DNA of 64,000 bases from Trinickia dabaoshanensis (GTDB taxonomy: Bacteria > Pseudomonadota > Gammaproteobacteria > Burkholderiales > Burkholderiaceae): the NCBI RefSeq assembly GCF_002879885.1, contig NZ_PNYA01000007.1, forward strand, positions 62,001-126,000, read 5' to 3'. The notes under the pieces were generated by a model. It saw only the letters and a list, made by a program, of their open reading frames with translations, did no database searches and was not told the origin of the DNA. The position numbers were made by a program, and so were the translations under genes. Every line of letters starts with the position of its first letter. The stretch's first letter is position 1. This document shows, one piece after another, positions 10,369 through 24,523 of this stretch.

Positions 10369-11100
10369 ATGGCACGGCTCGCACGTCTTTACGTTCCGAA
10401 ACAGCCGCAGCACGTCATCCTGCGCGGACTCGATCAGCAGCCCGCCTTCGTCGACGAGCAGGATTACGAGCTTTTCGTCGATTGCTTGAAAGCCGCCTCG
10501 CGCGATCATCACCTCGACATCCACGCCTATGTCCTCATGCCGGGCGCGGTGCAGTTGCTCGTCACGCCCAGCGACGAGACGAGCTTGCCGAAGGCGATGC
10601 AGGCGGTGGGCAGGCGCTACGTCGCTCACTTCAATCGCCGGTATGCCCGGCGCGGCACGCTCTGGGAAGGGCGCTACCGCGCCACGGTTATCGAGGGCGA
10701 GCGCTACTTTTTGCTCGCGAGCCGGGTCATCGAATTATGTCCGGTGCGGGCGCAACTCGTCAGCGTCCCCGAGGACTACCGATGGTCGAGCTATCGGCAT
10801 CACATCGGGCTCACGGTCGATAGCCTCGTGACCGACCATCCGCTGTATTGGTCGCTCGGCAACACGCCGTTCGAGCGCCAGCGCGCCTACAAGGAGCTGT
10901 GCGAACAACCCCTCGACGAGCGCGAGGCCAACGAGCTGCAGCAAGCCACGCTGAAAGGTTGGGTGCTGGGCGGCGACTCGTATCGCGAGTGGGCAGCCAG
11001 GGCGGCGAATCGCCGCGTCTCGCCGTTGCCGCGCGGGCGGCCCAAGAAAGTGCGGGAAACGCCGCAATCGCCGCACTCGCCGCAAACGCCGCATCAGTAA
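10369..11100 (+). CDS. REP-associated tyrosine transposase (RAYT)-like protein, catalytic residues lost
   Basis: 243 residues with the Y1_Tnp/TnpA-REP fold, recognisable from IHAYVLMP, HFNRRYARRGTLWEGRY, SRVIELCPVRAQLV and YRWSSYRHH. Functional family members carry an HUH pair (as in NHxHLL) and a catalytic Tyr (RYIELNP). Here the equivalents are Ala60 and Gln62 in PGAVQLL and Val120 in SRVIELCP, so single-strand DNA cleavage should be impossible. The reading frame is otherwise intact, with a proline-rich basic tail. No REP repeats or target hairpins are seen nearby. It probably survives as a DNA-binding protein; its role is unknown. Confidence 0.85.
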   Translation: MARLARLYVPKQPQHVILRGLDQQPAFVDEQDYELFVDCLKAASRDHHLDIHAYVLMPGAVQLLVTPSDETSLPKAMQAVGRRYVAHFNRRYARRGTLWEGRYRATVIEGERYFLLASRVIELCPVRAQLVSVPEDYRWSSYRHHIGLTVDSLVTDHPLYWSLGNTPFERQRAYKELCEQPLDEREANELQQATLKGWVLGGDSYREWAARAANRRVSPLPRGRPKKVRETPQSPHSPQTPHQ

Positions 11101-11162
11101 CACGGCGTCCCTGGCCGGACGGATCTTTCCTCCGGCTGACGCTTGCTGCCGAGCGATGAAAG

Positions 11163-11189
11163 ACGACACCCGAGGGTGTCGTTTTTGTT
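11163..11189 (+). terminator. Rho-independent terminator after the RAYT-like gene
   Basis: Eight-bp stem (11163-11170 with 11175-11182), 4-base loop, followed by TTTTGTTTG. It lies 62 bases past the stop codon and isolates the RAYT-like gene from gltB. Confidence 0.8.
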
Positions 11190-11270
11190 TGCCCCATTTT
11201 GATACGACCCCAATAAAACAGCACCAAATCGAGGCATTCGATTTAATGGTGTCAGATCATCACGTTTTGT

Positions 11271-11300
11271 TTGCTATTTAATTGATTCGTCGCGTATATT
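11271..11300 (+). promoter_or_regulatory. Candidate promoter of gltBD
   Basis: -35-like TTGCTA (11271-11276), 18-base spacer, -10 TATATT (11295-11300), in a locally AT-rich patch of the 371-base gap between the RAYT-like gene and gltB. This leaves a leader of about 165 bases. Besides this and the terminator I see nothing in the gap. Confidence 0.45.
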
Positions 11301-11471
11301 CCGATTTCGGCGAGTGTCGGTGCCATAAGCACCACCCGTCACGCGGCGCCTCCCCACCCCCGGTCATCCGCGACCCGTGCAGCGTTTCGCGCCGCCAGCG
11401 TTGGCCGGCGGCAAACCTGCACGAATCCCCATGCGAACGGCCGCTATGGCCTCTGATAGACGGTGTCCCCC

Positions 11472-16172
<4,701 letters not shown>

Positions 16173-16331
16173 GCGACCGACGCACTCGATGCGCGCGTTG
16201 AAAAGCGCGCGCCCTGAAAAGACCCGAGCGGCCGGCGAAGACGGCTGCGCGCCTCGATACCGAATCGAGCCGAGCGCGCAGGCTTCGCGGGCCCACCCCG
16301 ATACCGACGATTTTGGAAAGAAGAGCACCCT

Positions 16332-17798
16332 ATGGGCAAGGCAACCGGTTTTCTCGAGTTTGAGCGCCGCCACGAGCACTACGAAGCCCCGCTTGCGCGC
16401 GTGAAGCACTACAAGGAGTTCGTCCTCGCGCTCACCGACGACGACGCAAAAGTGCAAGGCGCGCGTTGCATGGACTGCGGCATCCCGTTTTGCAACAACG
16501 GCTGCCCCGTCAACAACATCATTCCCGATTTCAACGATCTCGTTTATCACCAAGATTGGCAGCGCGCGATCGAGGTGCTGCATTCGACGAACAACTTCCC
16601 CGAGTTCACGGGCCGCATCTGCCCCGCGCCATGCGAGGCGGCTTGCACGCTAGGCATCAACGCGGAGCCGGTCGGCATCAAGTCGATCGAGCACGCGATC
16701 ATCGACAAGGCGTGGAGCCAAGGCTGGGTCACGGCGCAACCGCCCAAGAAAAAGACGGGCAAGAAGGTCGCCGTGGTGGGCTCCGGCCCCGCCGGGCTCG
16801 CGGCCGCGCAGCAACTCGCGCGTGCCGGTCATGACGTGACCGTGTTCGAAAAGAACGATCGGATCGGCGGGCTGCTGCGCTACGGCATCCCCGACTTCAA
16901 GCTCGAAAAGTGGCTCATCGATCGGCGCATGCGCCAGATGGAAGCCGAAGGCGTCACGTTCCGCACGAACGTGTTCATCGGTCAAGAACCGCTGGCCGCG
17001 CATATCGGCAACACGGCCAAGGAAACGATCACGCCCGAGGCGCTCAAGGAGCAGTTCGACGCGGTCGTGATCGCGGGCGGCGCCGAGACGCCGCGCGATC
17101 TTCCCGTGCCGGGCCGCGAGTTGGCCGGCGTCCATTACGCGATGGAGTTCCTGCCGCAACAGAACAAGGTCAATGCGGGCGATAAGCTCGCCGATCAAAT
17201 GCTGGCGAAGGGCAAGCACGTGGTCGTGATCGGCGGCGGCGATACGGGTTCCGATTGCGTGGGGACATCGAACCGGCACGGCGCGAAGAGCGTGACGCAA
17301 TTCGAGCTGCTGCCGCAACCGCCCGAGGAAGAGAACAAGCCGCTCGTGTGGCCGTACTGGCCCGTCAAGCTGCGTACGTCCTCGTCGCACGAAGAAGGGT
17401 GCAGCCGCGATTGGTCGGTCGCTACCAAGCGCTTCGAAGGCAAGAACGGCAAGGTCGAGAAGCTGATTGCGGCGCGCGTCGAATGGAAGGACGGCAAGAT
17501 GCAGGAAGTGCCGGGCTCGGAGTTCGAGATGAAGGCCGACCTCGTGCTGCTCGCGATGGGCTTCACGCAGCCGGCGGCGCCGGTGCTCGACGCGTTCCGC
17601 GTGGACAAGGACGCGCGCGGCAACGTCCGTGCCTCGACGGAAGGCGAGCGCGCCTATTACACGTCGGTCGATAAGGTGTTCGCGGCGGGCGACATGCGCC
17701 GCGGGCAGTCGCTCGTGGTTTGGGCGATTCGCGAAGGCCGTCAGTGCGCCCGCGCCGTGGACGCGTACTTGATGGGCAGCTCGGAGTTGCCGCGCTGA
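16332..17798 (+). CDS. gltD: Glutamate synthase (NADPH) small subunit
   Basis: Supplies electrons from NADPH via FAD and two 4Fe-4S clusters to GltB. 488 residues. The N-terminal cysteine clusters read [21 protein letters not shown] and [13 protein letters not shown]. The FAD-binding [20 protein letters not shown] and NADPH-binding [15 protein letters not shown] Rossmann motifs follow, then [13 protein letters not shown] and the terminal [15 protein letters not shown]. Cotranscribed with gltB. Confidence 0.97.
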   Translation: MGKATGFLEFERRHEHYEAPLARVKHYKEFVLALTDDDAKVQGARCMDCGIPFCNNGCPVNNIIPDFNDLVYHQDWQRAIEVLHSTNNFPEFTGRICPAPCEAACTLGINAEPVGIKSIEHAIIDKAWSQGWVTAQPPKKKTGKKVAVVGSGPAGLAAAQQLARAGHDVTVFEKNDRIGGLLRYGIPDFKLEKWLIDRRMRQMEAEGVTFRTNVFIGQEPLAAHIGNTAKETITPEALKEQFDAVVIAGGAETPRDLPVPGRELAGVHYAMEFLPQQNKVNAGDKLADQMLAKGKHVVVIGGGDTGSDCVGTSNRHGAKSVTQFELLPQPPEEENKPLVWPYWPVKLRTSSSHEEGCSRDWSVATKRFEGKNGKVEKLIAARVEWKDGKMQEVPGSEFEMKADLVLLAMGFTQPAAPVLDAFRVDKDARGNVRASTEGERAYYTSVDKVFAAGDMRRGQSLVVWAIREGRQCARAVDAYLMGSSELPR

Positions 17799-17803
17799 TC
17801 GAT

Positions 17804-18421
17804 ATGGGGGAGCGCGAGGCCATCGACGACGATTGGCATCGCTGCTTCATCGCGCTCGTGCCCGACGCGGCCACGCGCGATGCGCTGGCTGCGTTGTCCG
17901 TCGGTCCGGCCGCCCGGCGCGTGCCCATCGATCAGTTGCACATGACGTTGGCGTTTCTCGGCAGCGTCGCGCCTAGCACGGGCGCGCTGCTGGCGCGACA
18001 GTTGGGTTCGGTCGTCGAGCCCTTGGCTGCGCAGCATGCCGAGCCTCGCGAGTATTGGCCGAGCGCCGCGCATCCGCGGCTCGTCGTCGTGCCGTTCGCG
18101 GCCGGCGATGGGCTCGCCGAACTCGAAGTGCGCGTGCGCGAGCTCGTCGGCGCATTGGGCTTGCCTGTCGACGATCACCGGCCCTTTCGCCCTCACATCA
18201 CGCTGGCTCGATTCGCGCGTTCCCCTCGTCCTTCCCGTTCCTCGACGCTCGCCCGCGAAGCGAGCGTCGAGCGTGCATCGCCGCGCGGCGCGTTGCCGCT
18301 CGGTGAGGCGACGCTCGAAGTCGTTCCCCGGTTCGCCACGTTGACGCTCTATTCGAGCACGCTCGCCCGGCATGGAGCGCGCTATCGGGCGCTCGCTTCG
18401 GTGCCGGTGCCGGAGGGGTGA
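17804..18421 (+). CDS. thpR: RNA 2',3'-cyclic phosphodiesterase (2H family)
   Basis: Two-histidine phosphoesterase of the LigT/ThpR family, about 205 residues. Both HxTx motifs are visible: HMTLAFLGS and HITLARFAR. The family hydrolyses 2',3'-cyclic phosphate ends of RNA; the physiological substrate is unsettled. The chosen ATG lies 5 bases past the gltD stop, so it probably rides on gltBD transcription. An Arg/Ser-rich insert of about 25 residues follows the second motif, which is longer than usual. Confidence 0.85.
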   Translation: MGEREAIDDDWHRCFIALVPDAATRDALAALSVGPAARRVPIDQLHMTLAFLGSVAPSTGALLARQLGSVVEPLAAQHAEPREYWPSAAHPRLVVVPFAAGDGLAELEVRVRELVGALGLPVDDHRPFRPHITLARFARSPRPSRSSTLAREASVERASPRGALPLGEATLEVVPRFATLTLYSSTLARHGARYRALASVPVPEG

Positions 18422-18464
18422 AGGTGGTTCGAACGCGATGCGCGAATGGCGTTCGGGCGCCGCG

Positions 18465-20228
18465 CTAGGCCGCCGCTCGCTCGTCCGCTCGTTCGATATC
18501 CAGAACTTCGTTGTGCAGCGCGGCCAGCGATTCCCGGTGCGCCACGCTCATGATCGCCGTCTTCGGCAGTCTCTCCGTAAGCAGTCGATAGATGTTCGCT
18601 TCGTTGGCGGGATCGAGTGCGCTCGTCGCTTCGTCGAGGAAGAGGAAATCGGGCTTGTGCAACAAGATACGCGCACAGGCGAGGCGCTGCTGTTCGCCCG
18701 GCGAGAGCACGCGCGTCCAATGCGTCGACTCGCCTAGGCGTTCGACGTAGCCTTCGAGTCGAGCCAGGCGCAGCGCGTCGCGGCAGGCTTCGTCGGAGAA
18801 CGTTTCCTCCGGAGCAGGATAGGCGAGTGCGGCCTTGAGCGTGCCGATCGGCAAATAGCTTTGCTGTGGCACGAACATCGTGTGCGCTCCCACGGGCACG
18901 TCGATCGCGCCGTCGCCGAACGGCCAGAGGCCGGCGAATGCGCGCAGCAAGGTGCTCTTGCCTGCGCCGGACGGGCCGCGCACGAGCCAGCGCGAGCCTG
19001 GCTTGACGGTGATGTCGGCAATGGCGGCGAGCGGCGTGCCGTTAGGCAAGGCCAATTCCAGATCGCTTGTGGTGAGCGAATCGGAATCCACGTAGTGCAG
19101 ATTGATGCCGCCGTGCTCGGTCGCCGGTGAGGTGGCTTCGCGCAAATGCGTGCTTTGAATCACGCGAGTGAATTCACGGAGACGGTTGGTCGTGGCGCGC
19201 CACGAGACGAGTGAGCCGTAATTGTCGATGAACCACGAGAAGGAGCCGCTGACGGTGCCGAAGGCATCGACGATCTGCATCAGGATGCCTAGCGTGTAGG
19301 CGCCGGAAAAGTAACGCGGGGCGGCCACGACGAACGGAAAGATGATCGCGGCTTGCGCGTAGAAGGTCGTCACCACGCTCAGGCGCCGCGTGTATTTCAT
19401 GATGCGCCACCAGTTGTCGCGGATCCGCCCGAAGATGTGCTCGGCGCCGGCGTGCTCCGTTCGGACGCCGTCATACAGTGCGATCGGCTCGGCGTTTTCG
19501 CGCACCCGAATCAGCCCGAAACGGAAATCGGCTTCCACGCGCTGTTGCTGGTAGTTGATGGAAATGAGCGAGCGCCCGACCTTGTGAATGATGTACGAAC
19601 CGCCGATCGCATAGATGCCGGCCGCCCAGACCATGTAGCCGGGTATCGTCCACGCCGATCCGGACAAATGCATGGTCAGTGCGCCGCCGATCGTCCACAG
19701 GATCGTGATGAACGAAAAGAGCGTAACGAGCGTCGAAAAAAGCCCGAGCGTCAGCTGGAGCGTGTTCGAAGCGAATGACTGAAGATCGTCGCTGATCCGC
19801 TGATCGGGGTTGTCGGCGAGCCGATCGCGCTCGATCCGATAGAACGCCGCCTCACCGAGCCACGCTCGCAGGTACCGAGTCGTCAGCCACTGGCGCCACC
19901 GAAATTCGAGCATCTGGCGCAAGTAGGTTCGGTAAACCGCCATGACGATAAAGAAAGGCACGGCCGCCGAAAAGAGTAAGAGCTGATGCGAATACTGCGC
20001 AACGTCCTTCGTTTGTAGTGCGTTATAAAACTTCGCGTTCCACGAATTGAACCAGACGTTGAATCCGACGATGAGCAGGTTGATGACGACGATCGTCACC
20101 AGCAAGCCCCATGCGGCTTTCCAGTCTTCCGACACCCAATACGGCTTGATCAAACCCCAGGCGGATGTCGAAAAGGACTGGGGCGGCGTGTCGTCACGCT
20201 CGGGGACGGGGGTAAGCGCTGATGTCAT
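18465..20228 (-). CDS. ABC transporter, fused permease/ATPase, SbmA/BacA (YddA)-like
   Basis: 587 residues. The N-terminal half holds about six membrane helices of the SbmA/BacA-like fold (FNSWNAKFYNALQTKD, YRTYLRQMLEFRWRQWLT, NPDQRISDDLQSF are typical). The C-terminal half is an ATPase with Walker A GPSGAGKST, signature LSPGEQQRLACARIL and Walker B FLFLDEATSALD. Relatives (E. coli YddA, mycobacterial BacA-type) move peptides or vitamin B12-like compounds; no substrate can be assigned here. It converges with thpR and lies divergent to the thi operon. Confidence 0.88.
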   Translation of the reverse strand: MTSALTPVPERDDTPPQSFSTSAWGLIKPYWVSEDWKAAWGLLVTIVVINLLIVGFNVWFNSWNAKFYNALQTKDVAQYSHQLLLFSAAVPFFIVMAVYRTYLRQMLEFRWRQWLTTRYLRAWLGEAAFYRIERDRLADNPDQRISDDLQSFASNTLQLTLGLFSTLVTLFSFITILWTIGGALTMHLSGSAWTIPGYMVWAAGIYAIGGSYIIHKVGRSLISINYQQQRVEADFRFGLIRVRENAEPIALYDGVRTEHAGAEHIFGRIRDNWWRIMKYTRRLSVVTTFYAQAAIIFPFVVAAPRYFSGAYTLGILMQIVDAFGTVSGSFSWFIDNYGSLVSWRATTNRLREFTRVIQSTHLREATSPATEHGGINLHYVDSDSLTTSDLELALPNGTPLAAIADITVKPGSRWLVRGPSGAGKSTLLRAFAGLWPFGDGAIDVPVGAHTMFVPQQSYLPIGTLKAALAYPAPEETFSDEACRDALRLARLEGYVERLGESTHWTRVLSPGEQQRLACARILLHKPDFLFLDEATSALDPANEANIYRLLTERLPKTAIMSVAHRESLAALHNEVLDIERADERAAA

Positions 20229-20543
20229 AGGTCTTCCGAACGGTGTTTCCGAATCTGGTGCGTGAGCCCGCGGCGGCCGGGCACGAGAGCCTGGTGAGGA
20301 CCGGCGAATTCTTGCGCGGACCCCTTAAAACAGTCTTAATCGGCGGCGCGGCCGCACACTTCAGTCATCGTGCCGGCTGCGGGGCAGGCGGAGCGCCGCA
20401 CCCGGCAGCCGCGGTGCGCCCCGCGCCGCGATCGGACATTGTGCCAGAGTGCACGCCGCGCTCGCCGGTTCCGCCTATTTGGGAACCCACTGAGCGCCGA
20501 CGAAAAAAGGGCGCGTTTGCGAGCCTGCGTCACTGTGTCCGGT

Positions 20544-20573
20544 TTGCTGCCGCTCGCGCTTTTATGGTCTAAT
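20544..20573 (+). promoter_or_regulatory. Candidate promoter of the thi operon
   Basis: -35-like TTGCTG (20544-20549), 18-base spacer, -10 TCTAAT (20568-20573), ending about 14 bases before the TPP riboswitch. Between the ABC transporter start (20228) and here I see nothing else. Confidence 0.5.
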
Positions 20574-20586
20574 TGCCGACGACGAA

Positions 20587-20702
20587 ACAGGGGTGCTTTG
20601 CGCGTTTCAGGTGGTGTGTGCGGCAGGTCTGCCGCACGTGCGCAAGGCTGAGAGAGACCCTTCGCACCCGATCCGGATAATACCGGCGCGGGAAGTTTCG
20701 GG
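20587..20702 (+). ncRNA. TPP riboswitch (THI element)
   Basis: The conserved aptamer elements are present in order: AGGGGTGC at the 5' side, GGCTGAGAGAGACCC, and ACCCGATCCGGATAATACCGGCG, closed by CGGGAAG. This matches the thiamin pyrophosphate aptamer, in which TPP binding represses the downstream thiamin genes. Between the aptamer and thiO lie a GC-rich hairpin (20782-20802) and 45 further bases that could form the expression platform. Confidence 0.93.
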
Positions 20703-20781
20703 AACGCTTTGCGTGGGACGCCCGTTTGCGGCCGTCCATCCCCGCCGGGCCGCGTGCGCTTTGCATGAGCGCGCCGCTTGC

Positions 20782-20805
20782 CCGGCCGGCCCCACCGGCC
20801 GGTTT
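20782..20805 (+). terminator. Hairpin in the thi leader, possible riboswitch-controlled terminator
   Basis: Eight-bp arms CCGGCCGG (20782-20789 and 20795-20802) with a 5-base loop, followed by TTT. It sits between aptamer and thiO, where TPP-dependent termination would act. The T tract is short, so block of translation or Rho action are alternatives. Confidence 0.45.
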
Positions 20806-20849
20806 CGTCCTGATGTACGTGCTTATCGCCGTACGCAAAGGATGATCCG

Positions 20850-22028
20850 ATGACCGCTCAATCTTCAGTCGTTTCGGCGGGCGTACTGCCCGATTTCGCC
20901 GTGCTCGGCGGTGGCCTGTGCGGCCGGCTGGTCGCATGGCGGCTTGCGGGCGAGGGCCATCGCGTGGCGCTCTACGAGCGCGGCGGCGCGGACGGCTCCG
21001 CTTCCGCCGCCTGGGTCGCGGCCGCGATGCTCGCGCCGCTCGCGGAAGCGGCCGTCGCCGAACCGCTGATCGTCGAGTTGGGCGCAGCCTCGCTCGAAGC
21101 GTGGCCCCAGATCATCGCGCAACTGCCCGAATCCGTTTTCTTTCAACGCAACGGTACGCTCGTCGTGTGGCACCACGGCGATCGCGCCGAAGCGTCGCTG
21201 TTCGAGCGGCGCGTACGTGCCAATGCGCCGGCCGCGCTGCTGGCCGATGGCGGCCTTGCGCGCGTCGACGGCGCTGCGCTGGCTGCGGCCGAGCCCGCGC
21301 TCGCCGGGCGTTTCGCGACCGGCTGGCTGATGCCGCGCGAGGGCCAACTCGACAACCGTCAAGTGTTGCGAGCCCTCGCCGCGGGCCTGGCCGAGCGCGG
21401 CGTGGCCACGCATTGGAACACGGCTGTGGACGAAGACGCTCGCCCGCTCGCGCGCGTTACGATCGATTGCCGCGGGCTCGGGGCGAAACCCGTGCTGCCC
21501 TCGCTGCGCGGGATTCGCGGCGAAGTCGCTCGCGTGAAGGCGCCGGGCATTGGGCTCACGCGTCCCGTGCGCCTGCTTCATCCGCGCTACCCGATTTATT
21601 TGGCGCCGAAAGAGGACGATGTCTACGTCGTCGGGGCCACCGAGATCGAAGGCGAGGACATGTCGCCCGTCAGCGTGCGCTCGGCGCTCGAATTGCTAAG
21701 TGCCGCGTTTGCCGTGCATCCCGGTTTCGGCGAGGCGCGCATCTTGGAGTTGAACACGCAGTGTCGCCCGACGCTGCCCGATCATCGTCCGTCCATTTCG
21801 TGGGACGGCGCTCGAACGCTCGTCGTCAATGGGTTGTACCGTCATGGTTATATGATCGCGCCCGAAGTGTCGCGCGCCGCGGCGGATCTGGCCGCCGCGC
21901 TGCTGACGGGACGCATCGCCGATGCCGAGGCGTTCGGCGCGCTGCGCGAGGCATCGCCCTGGGCGTCGATGCTTCATTGCCCGCAGCCGCAGCCGCAGGC
22001 CGGCCTGGCGCCCACCGTCGGTGCTTGA
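20850..22028 (+). CDS. thiO: Glycine oxidase ThiO
   Basis: FAD-dependent oxidase that makes the iminoglycine used in thiazole synthesis. 392 residues. An N-terminal FAD-binding Rossmann motif (FAVLGGGLCGRLVAWRLA), EGQLDNRQVLRAL, and the C-terminal NGLYRHGYMIAPEVSRA of the DAO fold are visible. AAAGGATG precedes the ATG. First gene of the riboswitch-controlled thiOSGE operon; thiC is not in this operon. Confidence 0.9.
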   Translation: MTAQSSVVSAGVLPDFAVLGGGLCGRLVAWRLAGEGHRVALYERGGADGSASAAWVAAAMLAPLAEAAVAEPLIVELGAASLEAWPQIIAQLPESVFFQRNGTLVVWHHGDRAEASLFERRVRANAPAALLADGGLARVDGAALAAAEPALAGRFATGWLMPREGQLDNRQVLRALAAGLAERGVATHWNTAVDEDARPLARVTIDCRGLGAKPVLPSLRGIRGEVARVKAPGIGLTRPVRLLHPRYPIYLAPKEDDVYVVGATEIEGEDMSPVSVRSALELLSAAFAVHPGFGEARILELNTQCRPTLPDHRPSISWDGARTLVVNGLYRHGYMIAPEVSRAAADLAAALLTGRIADAEAFGALREASPWASMLHCPQPQPQAGLAPTVGA

Positions 22029-22066
22029 CGCGACGCTCTTTCGAATTGCCAAACGTATTGTCGATC

Positions 22067-22264
22067 ATGGATATACAAGTGAATCAAACGCCGCTGTCGC
22101 TGCCCGAGGACGCGACGCTCGCGGACGCGCTCTCGCTGTTCGGCGCGCGTCCGCCGTTCGCCGTCGCGGTCAACGGCGAGTTCGTCTCGCGCGGCCTGCA
22201 TGCGGCGCGTGCCTTGAAACCGGGCGACAAGATCGATGTCGTCCAACCCGTGGCGGGCGGTTGA
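22067..22264 (+). CDS. thiS: Sulfur carrier protein ThiS
   Basis: 65-residue ubiquitin-like carrier that donates sulfur as a C-terminal thiocarboxylate to ThiG. It ends in the required Gly-Gly (VVQPVAGG) and shows VNGEFVSRG, typical of the family. Lies 38 bases after thiO. Confidence 0.93.
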   Translation: MDIQVNQTPLSLPEDATLADALSLFGARPPFAVAVNGEFVSRGLHAARALKPGDKIDVVQPVAGG

Positions 22265-22427
22265 ACGTCGCGGCCGGCCGGCGCCGGCCGGTCGTGCGAG
22301 CCGAGCGGGCGGGCGCCTTGCTCATTTGCTCGCGCGATCGCTTCGACCCGGCGCGTTGGCTATTAAAGCCGCTCGAACCTTCCGAGCCCTTCGAGTCGTT
22401 TCGCCTCCGAGCATGACAGGACATCCG

Positions 22428-23252
22428 ATGAATTCCGCTACCGAACCCGTCTCCCTTGCCGCCGACACGCTGACGCTGTACGGCGCTTCTTTCGCGAGCC
22501 GCGTGCTGCTCGGTACGTCGCGTTATCCCTCGTTGCAGTCGCTAGCCGACTCGATCGATGCGGCGCATCCCGGCATGGTGACCGTCGCGCTGCGCCGGCA
22601 GATGAACGCGCAAACGGCGGAGGCGGGCTTCTTCGATTTGCTCAAGGCGCGCTCGGTGCCGCTGCTGCCGAACACGGCGGGCTGCCAAAGCGTGGCCGAA
22701 GCCGTGACGACGGCGCATATGGCGCGCGAGGTCTTCGAAACCGATTGGATCAAACTCGAATTGATCGGCGACGACTACACGTTGCAGCCCGACCCGATCG
22801 GTCTCATCGAGGCCGCCGAGCGGCTCATCAAGGACGGCTTCAAGGTGCTGCCGTACTGCACCGAGGATCTCGTCGTGGGACGCAGGCTGCTCGACGTGGG
22901 CTGCGAAGCGTTGATGCCATGGGGCGCGCCGATCGGTACCGGTAAGGGGGTCGTCAACCCTTACGGTTTGCGCGTACTGCGCGATCGGTTGCCCGATGTG
23001 CCGCTGATCGTCGATGCGGGGCTCGGCGTGCCGTCGCATGCATGCCAGGTCATGGAATGGGGATTCGACGGCGTGCTCCTCAATACCGCCGTCTCCCAAG
23101 CGACGCATCCGGCCGCGATGGCGCGTGCCTTTGCGTTGGCGGTCGAGGCTGGCCGGGACGCATACGTGGCAGGGCCGATGGCCGAACGCGAGAGTGCGCA
23201 GGCGAGCACGCCCGTGGTCGGCATGCCGTTCTGGCATCAGGACGGGCAATGA
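22428..23252 (+). CDS. thiG: Thiazole synthase ThiG
   Basis: Forms the thiazole phosphate ring from deoxyxylulose-5-phosphate, iminoglycine and ThiS thiocarboxylate. About 274 residues. The Schiff-base region WIKLELIGDDYTLQPD, the phosphate loop MPWGAPIGTGKGV, and GLGVPSHACQVMEWGFDGVL are all present. The ATG at 22428 follows ACAGG at good spacing; an earlier ATG at 22413 would add 5 residues. Confidence 0.95.
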   Translation: MNSATEPVSLAADTLTLYGASFASRVLLGTSRYPSLQSLADSIDAAHPGMVTVALRRQMNAQTAEAGFFDLLKARSVPLLPNTAGCQSVAEAVTTAHMAREVFETDWIKLELIGDDYTLQPDPIGLIEAAERLIKDGFKVLPYCTEDLVVGRRLLDVGCEALMPWGAPIGTGKGVVNPYGLRVLRDRLPDVPLIVDAGLGVPSHACQVMEWGFDGVLLNTAVSQATHPAAMARAFALAVEAGRDAYVAGPMAERESAQASTPVVGMPFWHQDGQ

Positions 23253-23287
23253 ACGCGGCCGCGCTGCGCCCGGCCGGGAGCCGATAA

Positions 23288-24388
23288 ATGGAAACGCTGA
23301 AGCTGACCGACCGCGGCTGGTTCTGGCCCCCCGCCGACGAGTTGAGCGAGGCGGCCGAGCGCATCCGCGTACGGCTCGGCGATTGGCCGTGCGCGAATCG
23401 CGCCTGGCGTATTTGCCTGGCAGCGCCCGATGCGGCGCGGCCCAACGATCTGATCGTCGTCATTGGCCGCGAGGTGACGAGCGACGACGATGCCGCATGG
23501 CGCGCGGCCGGCGCCGCAATCGTTGCGGCAGGCACGGACGGTGCGGCGTTGACGATGCCCGATGGGCGGCGTTTCGCGCTCGAAGGGACGCTCGCCGAAG
23601 ACTGGCTCGCGGCGTTCGCGGCGTTTCTCGACTGCGGTTTCGAACCGCACGATGCGCTCGTACTCGCGCTGGCCTGGCGCGACGGCGACGAGATGCGCGG
23701 CGACGACGCTTGGCCGGTCGATCTGTCGCGCTTTGCGCGCGTGGCGGATTTGCCGCCGGCGCCGCGCCAGCCTTTCCCGGCTTGTCCGCTGCGGCTTGGC
23801 CTCTATCCCGTCGTGCCGAGTGCGCAGTGGGTCGAACGGGTTCTGGCGCTCGGCGTCAAAACGGTGCAACTGCGCGTGAAGGATGCGACGCCGGCGCAGC
23901 TCGAAGACGAGATCGCGCGAGCCGTGGCGGCCGGGCGCCGTTACGAAGCCCGGGTCTTCGTCAACGACTACTGGCGTGAGGCGGCGCGAGCCGGTGCGTA
24001 CGGCGTGCATTTGGGGCAGGAAGACCTCGACACGGCGGACTTGGACGCGATCGCGCAAGCGGGAATGCGGCTCGGCCTATCGACGCATGGCTACTACGAA
24101 CTGCTGCGGGCGTTGCATTACGGGCCGAGTTACCTGGCATTCGGTGCGGTGTTCCCCACGGGAACGAAGACGCTCGCAACCGCGCCGCAAGGGCTCGCTC
24201 GACTCGAACGTTATGTCCGGCTGCTGGGCGCGCGGGTTCCGCTCGTCGCGATCGGGGGCATCGACGCTGCGCGCCTGCCGGCCGTCCTTGCCACGGGCGT
24301 GGGCAGCGTCGCGCTCGTGAGCGCCATCACGGCAGCCGCCGACCCGGCCGATGCCGTCGCGCGATTACAACAGACTTTTTCGGGGTAG
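23288..24388 (+). CDS. thiE: Thiamine-phosphate synthase with N-terminal extra domain
   Basis: Joins HMP pyrophosphate and thiazole phosphate into thiamin phosphate. 366 residues, against about 210 for a standalone ThiE. The catalytic TIM barrel begins near residue 170 ([17 protein letters not shown]) and shows [34 protein letters not shown] and [12 protein letters not shown]. The first 165 residues are a separate domain; the stretch [20 protein letters not shown] recalls the C-terminal part of ThiD-type kinases but lacks their GxGD anion hole, so it is probably a degenerate, regulatory or structural domain (inference). The same long form is common in Burkholderia. Confidence 0.9.
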   Translation: METLKLTDRGWFWPPADELSEAAERIRVRLGDWPCANRAWRICLAAPDAARPNDLIVVIGREVTSDDDAAWRAAGAAIVAAGTDGAALTMPDGRRFALEGTLAEDWLAAFAAFLDCGFEPHDALVLALAWRDGDEMRGDDAWPVDLSRFARVADLPPAPRQPFPACPLRLGLYPVVPSAQWVERVLALGVKTVQLRVKDATPAQLEDEIARAVAAGRRYEARVFVNDYWREAARAGAYGVHLGQEDLDTADLDAIAQAGMRLGLSTHGYYELLRALHYGPSYLAFGAVFPTGTKTLATAPQGLARLERYVRLLGARVPLVAIGGIDAARLPAVLATGVGSVALVSAITAAADPADAVARLQQTFSG

Positions 24389-24486
24389 GGCCTTCGCAGG
24401 CGGCCGGCGGGGGCGGACAGCATCGGGCAACGCACCGTTGCATGGACGGCAATGGCGGTGTCAACACAGGGTAATCGCTGAGGCCC

Positions 24487-24492
24487 TATAAT
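24487..24492 (+). promoter_or_regulatory. -10 element of the mla operon promoter
   Basis: Perfect TATAAT 32 bases before the mlaF start, with GGAAAG as ribosome site in between. No convincing -35 hexamer is seen at 16-18 bases. Confidence 0.5.
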
Positions 24493-24523
24493 TCCGCTTC
24501 CCCGTAATAGGAAAGTCCGCTTC

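Noticed and set aside
10369-11100. Active IS200/IS605 insertion sequence
   Set aside because: Catalytic residues are missing and no subterminal hairpins or target repeats are seen.
20243-20572. 109-residue reading frame between the ABC transporter and the riboswitch
   Set aside because: Composition looks like antisense GC-rich noise and it overlaps the thi promoter.
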